Origin: Chloroflexota bacterium
Lineage (GTDB): Bacteria > Chloroflexota > UBA6077 > FW602-bin22 > JACQUS01
DNA length: 13,261 nt
Assembly: GCA_016210125.1 (NCBI GenBank)
Contig: JACQUS010000556.1
Location: forward strand, 1-13,261
Direction of reading: 5' to 3'
A program made the position numbers and the translations under genes. A model generated the notes under the pieces. The model saw only the letters and a program-made list of their open reading frames with translations. It did no database searches and was not told the DNA's origin. Of this stretch, positions 6,919 to 12,657 are shown piece by piece. How positions within the stretch are numbered: position 1 is the first letter of the stretch; each line of letters begins with the position of its first letter.

Positions 6919-7147
6919 ACGGCCAACCTCTCTCCTCTGCTGGGCGCCACGTGCCGGCGGTGCGCCCATAATGCGGCGCCGTGGCTACGATGCTCGATCG
7001 GCCAGGGTGGCACCTGGGCCGCCGGCGAGACGATCCGCTTGCCAGAGTCGCGTCTTCGACCACCCACTGCACCACCCGTGCGACCTCGTCCGCCGGCCGA
7101 CCCGGCGCCGAGCGCAGCGGGCGCCGGCGGCCCGCTGCGCCACGCCA
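6919..7147. other. gvpC-gvpN gap
   Basis: This 229-bp gap has no supported gene. It contains the strong hairpin next to the gvpC stop (7112-7140, listed separately) and, at its gvpN end, the Shine-Dalgarno GAGGAGAGAGG (6927-6937). Short open frames here are shadows. Its size, against about 65 bp between the genes that follow, hints at a transcript break or a separate promoter for gvpN onward, but I see no clear promoter hexamers. Confidence 0.4.
7112..7140 (-). terminator. Strong hairpin immediately after gvpC stop (possible partial terminator or mRNA stabiliser)
   Basis: Perfect 10-bp arms GCGCAGCGGG (7112-7121) and CCCGCTGCGC (7131-7140) flank a 9-base GC-rich loop. On the minus-strand transcript the stem begins 7 bases after the gvpC stop codon. 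No U-run follows, so a classical intrinsic terminator is not proven. It could attenuate readthrough into gvpN or protect the 3' end of the gvpA-gvpC message. Confidence 0.55.
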
Positions 7148-8194
7148 TTAGATGGCGAAGTAAAGGCGGCGCTCCTGATCCCGGCGCACCCTGTTCTGCT
7201 CGATCAGGCGGTTCAGCACCTGCACGAGCTGGATGCGCGCGAGGCCGAAGTGCGTCTCGAGGTCCACCGTGCGCAGGCCGTCGGGGTGATCGGCGAGATG
7301 CGCGAAGATCGCCCCTTCGAGCCGTTCGCGAGGGGACCCTGCCAGCGCCTCCGCGACGGCCTCGGCGATCGACGGCGCGGCGAGGGCTGTCTCGACCTCT
7401 GCGAATGCGGGCAACGGCGGCGGCTCAGGCGGCACGACGGGCGGCGGCCGCAGCACCGTGGCGGCCGGCGGCTGCCGCCCCGCGGTGGCGGGGCGCCGCC
7501 ACGCGTAGTGGAGCTGCCGCAGGTCCTCGGCCAGGGCGCGCCGCGCGGCGCGGAAGCCCCGCAGCGCCCCGCCGACCTCGGCCCGAAGCAGCGTCCGGCT
7601 CGTCCGCAGCGCCCCCCGCTGGGTGCGCGCGAAGACCGCCCGCGCCGCGGCCTGCGCGCCAAGGAAACGGGCCATCTCGTCGTGCAGCGCGACCCGATCG
7701 GCGTGCAGCGTGACCCGCTGCGTGGCCGCCATCCCCGTCCGATCCCGGCATAGCACGGCGAGGAGCCGGGCGATCCGGTGCGCGAGGTCGGCGTGGCTGC
7801 GCCGACGCGCGGCGCGCGCCGTGGCGCCGGCCGCGGCGCGCGATCGCTGCACCTGGCGCATCGCCTGCTGGACGTCCGCGCGCCGGCGCGCCGCGCCCGT
7901 GGCGAGGGCTCGCCGCTGCGTGGCTGCGCTCTCGCGCCGCGTGTGCGCGAGACCGGCCAGGTCGCCAGCGACGGCAGCACGCCGGAACGCGGCCCCTCGC
8001 GCTAGGCCATGGTGCAGCGCTGATGCCGCGCCCGCGCGCGCGCCGCCTAGGGTGGCCATCTGCCGGCGCGTGTCCAGTAGCGCGCTGCCGACACCGGCCC
8101 GCAGCGCGGCGAGGCCCTGCTGGCGGGACCGGTGGGCGTGTGCGAGACCCTCGGTGAGGCTACGCATCTCGTCTGCAAGGTGTGGGCATCTCAT
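7148..8194 (-). CDS. gvpC: GvpC-type repeat protein with C-terminal winged-helix-like domain
   Basis: A 348-residue Arg/Ala-rich helical protein. From residue 24 to 221 I can align six consecutive 33-residue units (encoded at 7532-8125). Leu is at unit position 8 in five of six, a hydrophobic residue at position 19 in five of six, and Met or Leu at position 23 in all six. Units 3, 5 and 6 carry TQR at positions 3-5. A 33-residue period is the hallmark of cyanobacterial GvpC, which lies on the outside of the gas vesicle and stiffens it. A Pro-rich linker (about 245-263, RPPPVVPPEPPPLP) leads to residues 289-348, which look like a winged helix: LEGAIFAHLADHPDGLRTVD, then LARIQLVQVLNRLIEQNRV, ending RRLYFAI. 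I chose ATG 8194 because AAGGA (8203-8207) lies 8 bases upstream; the frame is open to a TTG at 8254. Position directly after gvpA fits GvpC. Confidence 0.78.
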   Translation of the reverse strand: MRCPHLADEMRSLTEGLAHAHRSRQQGLAALRAGVGSALLDTRRQMATLGGARAGAASALHHGLARGAAFRRAAVAGDLAGLAHTRRESAATQRRALATGAARRRADVQQAMRQVQRSRAAAGATARAARRRSHADLAHRIARLLAVLCRDRTGMAATQRVTLHADRVALHDEMARFLGAQAAARAVFARTQRGALRTSRTLLRAEVGGALRGFRAARRALAEDLRQLHYAWRRPATAGRQPPAATVLRPPPVVPPEPPPLPAFAEVETALAAPSIAEAVAEALAGSPRERLEGAIFAHLADHPDGLRTVDLETHFGLARIQLVQVLNRLIEQNRVRRDQERRLYFAI

Positions 8195-8311
8195 CAAGTC
8201 CATCCTTCGAGCCAGGTGGCCTGGCCCGTCGCGACTCTGCGGTCGCTCCCCCAATCGCGTGGGTCGTTGCTGGCGCGCGTCGAGCGGTGACTGAGGCCGC
8301 GCACCGGGTGC

Positions 8312-8360
8312 TCGACGTGGGAGCGATGCAATGCCTGCCCAAGCGCACCTCCCACGTCGA
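8312..8360 (-). terminator. 12-bp perfect stem-loop downstream of gvpA
   Basis: Arms TCGACGTGGGAG (8312-8323) and CTCCCACGTCGA (8349-8360) are perfectly complementary, with a 25-base loop. The element lies 114 bases past the gvpA stop and well before gvpC. A 12-bp perfect inverted repeat is very unlikely to be chance in a 280-bp gap. No U-run follows on either strand, so I read it as an attenuator, processing site or RNA-stabilising structure; a protein-binding dyad is an alternative. Confidence 0.55.
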
Positions 8361-8433
8361 TGGCCAGCCGGCGGCTCAGCCTGGCCGGTGCCGACGGAAG
8401 CCCGACACGCGCCGCACGCTCGGACTGCCCCCT

Positions 8434-8453
8434 GCGGCCCCGCCGGGGACCGC
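8434..8453 (-). terminator. GC-rich hairpin just after gvpA stop
   Basis: On the minus-strand transcript, 21 bases after the gvpA stop, GCGG and CCCC (8453-8450 and 8448-8445) pair with GGGG and CCGC (8441-8438 and 8437-8434), with a single unpaired base and a 3-base loop. The stem is eight GC pairs. There is no U-run. It could block exonucleases or cause partial termination after the highly expressed gvpA. Confidence 0.45.
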
Positions 8454-8474
8454 GAAGAAGCGGGGTCGGTGCGC

Positions 8475-8693
8475 CTAGGCCGCCGGCATCGCCGCGGTGG
8501 CAGTGAGGCCGATGGCCTCGGCGTACTTCAGGTACGTCTCCACCGACGCGACGACGACCCTGGCCTCTAGCGCCAGAATCTCGATGCCGACCAACGACAG
8601 GCGAACCCACGCGTCGACCACGATGCCTTTGTCCAGCACCCGGTCGACGACCTCGACCAGACTCGACGACCCAATCGCCTTCTCGACGGCCAT
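8475..8693 (-). CDS. gvpA: Gas vesicle major structural protein GvpA
   Basis: A 72-residue protein with an almost canonical GvpA sequence: SSSLVEVVDRVLDKGIVVDA, then WVRLSLVGIEILALEARVVV, then ASVETYLKYAEAIGLTATA, ending AMPAA. GvpA forms the helix-strand-strand-helix subunit of the gas vesicle rib; the conserved DKGIVVDAW and VGIEILALEARVVVASVETYLKYAEA stretches contain the two beta strands and C-terminal helix. The length is normal and no residue looks aberrant. The start is set by an excellent Shine-Dalgarno, GGGAGGTG at 8701-8708, 7 bases upstream. It is the first gene of the gvp run and the only gvpA copy in the window; the related gvpJ and gvpS are not seen. A palindrome about 160 bases upstream and hairpins downstream suggest tight control and strong, partly separate expression. 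Confidence 0.98.
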   Translation of the reverse strand: MAVEKAIGSSSLVEVVDRVLDKGIVVDAWVRLSLVGIEILALEARVVVASVETYLKYAEAIGLTATAAMPAA

Positions 8694-9040
8694 GCTTGGT
8701 CACCTCCCTTCGCGCTCGCGGGCCATCCCACGCCCCGCCGAGCACCGTCGCCCGCGGCAGGACCGGCGACCTCGGCGGATACCCGTCGTGGAACAGACCC
8801 TACGCGTCCACCGTAGGCTCGCCATCCGTGGCGCAGAAGCCTCGCCCGTATACTCTCGCGAATCCGCAAGAGTGCACTTCGCCTACCCGCCTTGGGCATC
8901 CCGTGGTATCGTCATCGGTAGACGTTTGGCGCCGCCGCAGGTGATTGAGAGGACCTCGAGGCGACCGGCCGGTGGCCAAGCACGCGAGGGACGATACGTT
9001 GCGCTCACGCTGCATTCCGCCACGCACCCTGGGCCGGGTG
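8694..9040. promoter_or_regulatory. gvpA upstream region, divergent with the Hsp20-like gene
   Basis: This 347-bp intergenic region must hold the gvpA promoter. Features seen are the Shine-Dalgarno at 8701-8708, a 6-bp perfect dyad CCTACG/CGTAGG at 8799-8804 and 8812-8817, a TATACG-like -10 candidate on the minus strand at 8853-8848, and the 22-bp palindrome at 8852-8873. I see no -24/-12 (GG/GC) sigma-54 site and no good -35 hexamer at standard distance from TATACG, so an activator-dependent promoter is plausible. No gene is supported here. Confidence 0.5.
8852..8873. promoter_or_regulatory. Candidate operator: 22-bp palindrome upstream of gvpA
   Basis: Arms ACTCTCGCG (8852-8860) and CGCAAGAGT (8865-8873) are complementary at 8 of 9 positions around a 4-base centre. 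The element lies 159 bases before the gvpA start and abuts the only -10-like hexamer (TATACG) in this region. This looks like the binding site of a dimeric regulator. The NarL/FixJ-type regulator encoded at 9600-10262 is an obvious candidate, but the pairing is inference. Confidence 0.5.
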
Positions 9041-9553
9041 ATGGCCCAGCGCACCGGGCTCGGCCCGGGCGCGCGGATCGCGCTGCTGCGCCAGAACCTG
9101 CTGGCGGCTCAGAGCCGTCTGCGACAGCTTGCCGAGGCCGCCGGCGGTGGCGCCTCAGCGACGGGCCTCTCGGCGATGCCGCGTGCGGGCCGGCCGGACA
9201 GCGGCCCGGCGGTGCGCCCGGCGCATGGCGCCGACCGGCGCGGCCGCCCGTGCCGACGGCCGCGGGCCGCGGGAGAGCGCGTGGACGTGCCGCCGCCGTG
9301 CCTCGGCCGCAGACGCGGCCCCGCCAGGCACGCCACCATGCAGACAGCCGACGCCTACGTCGTGCGCGTCGACTTCCCGTCACCCGTCCGGCGCGCGGAC
9401 GTGCACTGGGAGCTGCACGGCGACGTCCTGGAGGTCGAGTATCGCGGCCAGGAGTTCCGGTACGACCACGCCTTTCTGGTCCCGCCCAACGTGCAGCCGC
9501 GCGTCGAGCAGGACGCCTGGAGCCTCACGCTCCGCTTCGCGCGCCACCCGTAG
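9041..9553 (+). CDS. Small divergent Hsp20/alpha-crystallin-like protein
   Basis: Recognition rests on the last 70 residues: AYVVRVDFPSPVRRADVHWE, LHGDVLEVEYRG, FRYDHAFLVPPNVQPRV, WSLTLRFARHP. These follow the alpha-crystallin order (AYVVRVDLPG, GDVLxV, F.R.F.LP..V, LTLRF) with shortened loops and without the usual G.L. near the end. The N-terminal 100 residues start with a possible helix (ALLRQNLLAAQSRLRQLAEA) and then a low-complexity Arg/Pro/Gly-rich stretch that may be unstructured or not translated. The start at ATG 9041 has no strong ribosome site; ATG 9338 would give only the alpha-crystallin part (71 residues), and the frame is open upstream to a TTG at 8945. The gene faces away from gvpA and converges with the response regulator, 46 bp away. 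A holdase role near GvpA is inference. Confidence 0.55.
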   Translation: MAQRTGLGPGARIALLRQNLLAAQSRLRQLAEAAGGGASATGLSAMPRAGRPDSGPAVRPAHGADRRGRPCRRPRAAGERVDVPPPCLGRRRGPARHATMQTADAYVVRVDFPSPVRRADVHWELHGDVLEVEYRGQEFRYDHAFLVPPNVQPRVEQDAWSLTLRFARHP

Positions 9554-9599
9554 GAGCGTCGCGACTGCGGCCCTGCACCACGCGGCGGGGGGCAGCGCA

Positions 9600-10262
9600 C
9601 TAGCTGATGATGCCCATCCGTATGGCCACGGTGGCCGCGTGCGTCCGATCGGAGACCGCCAGCTTGGCGATGATGCTCTGAACGTGCTTCTTGATCGTCA
9701 CCTCGGCGAGGGCCAGCTTGTCGCCGATCTCCTTGTTCGTACCCCCGTCGGCCAGCAGCTTGAGCACCTCTTGCTCGCGCTGGGTGAGCGGCTCTACCAG
9801 CGTCGGCAGCGGGGCTGCCGCCTCCTGCGGCCGCGCCATCTCGGCAAGGTTGCTCACCGCGCGACGCAGCAGCGCGGCCTTGATCAGAATCCCGCCACTC
9901 GCGGCCGCGCCGATCGTGTGCAGGAGCAAGGCACGCGAGGAGTCCTTCAAAAGATAGCCGGACGCCCCGGCCCGCACGGCGTCGACGACCAGCGCATCGT
10001 CGTCGTAGCTCGTCATGATGACGACGCTCGTCGTCGGCTGCTCGTGCTTGATCCGTCGCGTCGCTTCCAGCCCATCCATGCGGGGCATGCGAATGTCCAT
10101 CAGCACGATCTTCGGGCGAAGAGCCGACACGCGCTCCAGCGCCTCCTGTCCGTCGGCTGCGTCTCCCACGACGCTGATGTGCTCGTCGGTCTCGAGCATG
10201 GCCCGCAGACCCTCACGGGCAATGGTGTGATCGTCGACGATGAGCACAGTGATCGCGTCCAA
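9600..10262 (-). CDS. NarL/FixJ-type response regulator (REC + LuxR-type HTH)
   Basis: A 220-residue two-domain regulator. The receiver has the acidic pair D10-D11 (VLIVDDH), phosphoacceptor D56 (IVLMDIRMPRMDG), T84 (IMTSYDD) and K106 (SGYLLKD), so it should be phosphorylatable. The C-terminal domain is a LuxR/GerE helix-turn-helix: LTQREQEVLKLLADGGTNKE, IGDKLALAEVTIKKHVQSII, AKLAVSDRTHA. Such proteins bind DNA as dimers at inverted half-sites when phosphorylated. The start is TTG at 10262, 22 bases after the kinase stop with GAGG just upstream; a GTG five codons later is an alternative. It is the evident partner of the kinase gene upstream. Its location next to gvpA and the palindrome there suggest that it controls gas vesicle expression, which the sequence does not prove. 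Confidence 0.94.
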   Translation of the reverse strand: MDAITVLIVDDHTIAREGLRAMLETDEHISVVGDAADGQEALERVSALRPKIVLMDIRMPRMDGLEATRRIKHEQPTTSVVIMTSYDDDALVVDAVRAGASGYLLKDSSRALLLHTIGAAASGGILIKAALLRRAVSNLAEMARPQEAAAPLPTLVEPLTQREQEVLKLLADGGTNKEIGDKLALAEVTIKKHVQSIIAKLAVSDRTHAATVAIRMGIIS

Positions 10263-10284
10263 TCCGCCTCATCCCTCTCGCAGG

Positions 10285-12402
10285 TCACGCCTGCGGAATC
10301 GGCACCTCCACGCGCACGCGCGTTCCCTCGCCCGGACCGCTCGTCACCTCGAAGCACCCCTGGAGGAGCTCGGCGCGCTTGCGCATGCTGAGCAGGCCCA
10401 CCCCGCTGCGATGTGGCTGACGCTCGAGGGCGATGAGGTCGAAGCCAACCCCGTCGTCCTCGATCTCGGCCATCAGACGGTCCGGATGGTGCTTCAGACG
10501 CACGACGACGCACGTGGCCCGGGCGTGCTTGGCGACGTTGCTGAGCGCCTCGTGCACGATCCGGTAGAGCGCGGTCTCCACCGTCTTGGGGAAGCGCGCC
10601 AGATGCGCGTCGAACTCGACGTGCAGGCCGGTCCGCTCGCTCAGCTCCCGCAGCTCGTGGCGCAGCGTGGCGACGAGCCCGAGCGTGTCCAGCGCTGCCG
10701 GGCGGAGGCTGGCGACCACCTCCCGTGCCTCGCGAATGGCCGTCCTCACCAGACCGCTGGCCTTGGTGATCTCCGCGCGCACCTCGTCCGCGAGCCCAGA
10801 CCGCGCTTCGAGCGCCTGCAGGTAGCGATACGCGGCGGTCAGCGTTTGGGCGACCCCGTCGTGCACCTCCATGCAGATGCGCTCGCGCTCTTCTTCCTGC
10901 GCTTCGATGATCTCCTTGAGCAGGAAGCTGACCTGCTGCTCGCGCCCGCGGATCTCCTCGTAGAGGCGCGCGTTCTCGTCCGCGAGGGCTTGCAGGCGCT
11001 CTCGGTTGGCGCGTAACCGTTCCGACGCTTGGTGGCGCTCGGTCACGTCTCGCCAGTACCACACGCGGCCGTAGTGTATGCCGCTCGCGCTCTTGAGCGG
11101 CGCGCTGTAGCGCTCGAGAACGCGACCGTCGCGGAGCGAGACCTCATCGTGGAGCTCTTCGTCGGGGTGCTCATCGAGAAAGGCGCGGCCGACGACGAAG
11201 GCCTGTGGGTCCGCGACCTTCCCTACGATGTGCTGGAGGACCGCCTCCCCCGACCGCGCATCGAGCAGCTTGTCAGGGATGCCCCACAGCTCGGCGAAGC
11301 GGCGATTGAACGAGAGAATCTTGTGGTCGTTGGCGACCACGACGAGCCCGTCGAGCGAGGTCTCGCTCTCGCACTTCAAGAGCATCTCTTGGAAGCGGAG
11401 CTCCTCTTCTTGGCTCGACGCTTCGAGCGCAAAGGAGAGGTCCGCCGCCAGACGGCCGAGCACGGCGATCTCCTGCTCATCGAAGGCATGGGGCCCGACG
11501 GCTTCCATGGTCAGCGCGCCGACCACGCTCCCGCCCAGGCGCAGGGGGAAAGCGGCCGCGGCGCAGAGCCCGGCGTCCGGGGCGTGCCAGCGGCACGTGG
11601 CCGGCCGCCCGGTGCGGATGGCGATCTCGGTCACCCGGCGGCGCTTCGGCATGCCGTCCAGAAAGCGGCGCACGCTCGCTAAAGCGTCTTCCTCCACACC
11701 CCAGTACGCCGCCGGCTGGATCGTGCCCGCGACGGGGTCCACGAGGCCCACCCAGGCGAGACGGAAGAGACGGCGCTCGACGGCGATGCGACAGGCCTCG
11801 CTAAACAGCAGGTGCCGGCGTTCGCGGCGCGCGATCACCTCGTTGATCTCGCTCAGGATGCCGAACAGCCGATTCATACGGCTGAGCTTTTCCTCCGTGC
11901 GCCCGCGCCGGCTCACGTCGGCGATGCAGCTCACGACCAGCGGCCCGTCGGTAGCCTCGACGAAGCTGAGGCCGACCTCGATCGGAAACTCCGCGCCGCC
12001 CTTGCGGCGCCCGACGAGCACCCGGCCGGCGCCCATCGGGCGAGCTTCGGCACAGCGCAGGAAACCGGCGCGGTGGCGAGCGTGTGCCTCGCGGTAGCGC
12101 TCGGGCAGCAGCAGCTCCACGGGTTGCTGGAGGAGCTCGTGGGCGGCGTAGCCGAAGAGCTTTGTGACCCTGGGATTGGCATAGACCACACGGCCTTCAC
12201 CGTCGCTGACGACGATCGCCAGCGGTGCCGCGTGCAAAAGCGCCAGGGAAGCCCGCCATACCTGCGGCGCTGCCCTCGCAGTGGCGTCGGCGCGGGCGAG
12301 TAGCGCGGCAGATCGTCGCGCGTCGCTGAGCAGTCGCGTCCCGGCCATGGTCTCCGTCCCGGATGACGCTTTGCCCTTCCGTACGTCGTGAGGGGACCTC
12401 AT
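10285..12402 (-). CDS. Soluble PAS-GAF-PAS sensor histidine kinase (HisKA_3/NarX-DesK type)
   Basis: A 705-residue kinase with no transmembrane segment or signal peptide. The first PAS is about 50-165 (APLAIVVSDGEGRVVYANPR, VTKLFGYAAHEL, GGAEFPIEVGLSF). A GAF domain follows at about 180-328 (FGILSEINEVIARRER, AAAAFPLRLGGSVVGALTME). A second PAS is at about 335-458 (LDGLVVVANDHKILSFNRRF, YGRVWYWRDVTERHQ). Then comes a coiled linker and a HisKA_3 dimerisation domain with phosphoacceptor H514 (ERERICMEVHDGVAQT). The HATPase has N622 (HEALSNVAKHA), DDGVGFD (649-655) and SGVGLLSMRKRAELL. This class pairs with NarL/FixJ regulators, matching the gene 22 bp downstream. Cytoplasmic PAS/GAF sensing of redox state, gas, light or a small ligand is likely; the ligand is unknown, and I cannot see a heme- or chromophore-binding residue. 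ATG 12402 has a weak ribosome site; ATG 12348 is possible. Confidence 0.94.
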   Translation of the reverse strand: MRSPHDVRKGKASSGTETMAGTRLLSDARRSAALLARADATARAAPQVWRASLALLHAAPLAIVVSDGEGRVVYANPRVTKLFGYAAHELLQQPVELLLPERYREAHARHRAGFLRCAEARPMGAGRVLVGRRKGGAEFPIEVGLSFVEATDGPLVVSCIADVSRRGRTEEKLSRMNRLFGILSEINEVIARRERRHLLFSEACRIAVERRLFRLAWVGLVDPVAGTIQPAAYWGVEEDALASVRRFLDGMPKRRRVTEIAIRTGRPATCRWHAPDAGLCAAAAFPLRLGGSVVGALTMEAVGPHAFDEQEIAVLGRLAADLSFALEASSQEEELRFQEMLLKCESETSLDGLVVVANDHKILSFNRRFAELWGIPDKLLDARSGEAVLQHIVGKVADPQAFVVGRAFLDEHPDEELHDEVSLRDGRVLERYSAPLKSASGIHYGRVWYWRDVTERHQASERLRANRERLQALADENARLYEEIRGREQQVSFLLKEIIEAQEEERERICMEVHDGVAQTLTAAYRYLQALEARSGLADEVRAEITKASGLVRTAIREAREVVASLRPAALDTLGLVATLRHELRELSERTGLHVEFDAHLARFPKTVETALYRIVHEALSNVAKHARATCVVVRLKHHPDRLMAEIEDDGVGFDLIALERQPHRSGVGLLSMRKRAELLQGCFEVTSGPGEGTRVRVEVPIPQA

Positions 12403-12578
12403 CGCCGCTCGCGACGGCCCCAGTCGCGGCCTGGGTCAGAACGGGCGAGCATGGATCATCACGCTGTTACGGCCGCGCACACCCACGTTACGATCGTGCG
12501 CGCCTTGTGTCGGAATGGCCGCGCCTAAATCATGTGCGCCTCGCTCGCTCGACTGTATGACCCGAAGGGATACATTCT

Positions 12579-12602
12579 GGCCGTCCGAACGGGGCCTTTT
12601 TT
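12579..12602 (+). terminator. Terminator-like element on the plus strand (hairpin followed by T6)
   Basis: A short dyad centred on CCGT/ACGG (with flanking GG/CC) directly precedes TTTTTT at 12597-12602. Just 5' of it, TGTAT (12554-12558) pairs with ATACA (12570-12574) around a CCC-GAA-GGG inner stem. On the plus strand this resembles a small structured RNA ending in an intrinsic terminator. No plus-strand coding gene lies upstream within the gap. The A6 on the minus strand gives no termination for minus-strand genes. Confidence 0.35.
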
Positions 12603-12613
12603 CGCCCCCGACC

Positions 12614-12631
12614 GGTGGCGCCATCGCCACC
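12614..12631 (-). terminator. Hairpin downstream of the 197-residue gene
   Basis: Perfect 7-bp arms GGTGGCG (12614-12620) and CGCCACC (12625-12631) with a 4-base loop begin 26 bases past the stop of the gene at 12658-13251. There is no U-run on the minus strand, so termination would be weak or factor-dependent. It may separate that gene from the kinase gene. Confidence 0.4.
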
Positions 12632-12657
12632 ACACGCGCGACCGGCGGCGCGTTGGC

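Larger units (their letters stand above)
8195..8474. other. gvpA-gvpC gap carrying two stem-loops
   Basis: This 280-bp gap has no supported gene in it. It holds two stable dyads listed separately (8434-8453 and 8312-8360) and the AAGGA ribosome site of gvpC. Its length and structure fit differential expression of gvpA over the downstream genes. Confidence 0.5.
12403..12657. promoter_or_regulatory. Intergenic region upstream of the histidine kinase
   Basis: This 255-bp gap has no supported gene. It holds two direct copies of GTTACG 21 bp apart (12466-12471 and 12487-12492), the second overlapping the palindrome ACGATCGT at 12490-12497. Further right is the dyad TGTAT/ATACA at 12554-12574, a T6 run at 12597-12602, and a 7-bp perfect hairpin at 12614-12631. 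The two GTTACG copies lie 64-90 bases before the kinase ATG at two helical turns' spacing, as expected for a regulator site. Confidence 0.4.

Noticed and set aside
8799..8817. CCTACG/CGTAGG dyad as NarL-type heptamer pair
   Set aside because: The 6-bp arms and 7-base spacer do not match the 7-2-7 arrangement of NarL sites, so I mention it only as a dyad in the regulatory region.
8694..9040. Sigma-54 promoter for gvpA
   Set aside because: I looked for a TGGCAC-N5-TTGC-type site on the minus strand and found none; the TTGCGG near 8863-8868 has no GG element at the right distance.
9129..10391. 420-codon open frame on the plus strand
   Set aside because: It overlaps the Hsp20-like gene in another frame and runs antisense through the whole response regulator; no domain is visible.
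10100..11062. 320-codon minus-strand frame overlapping the kinase and regulator
   Set aside because: It is out of frame with the conserved kinase motifs (EVHDGVAQ, DDGVGFD) and has an Arg-rich, motif-free product.
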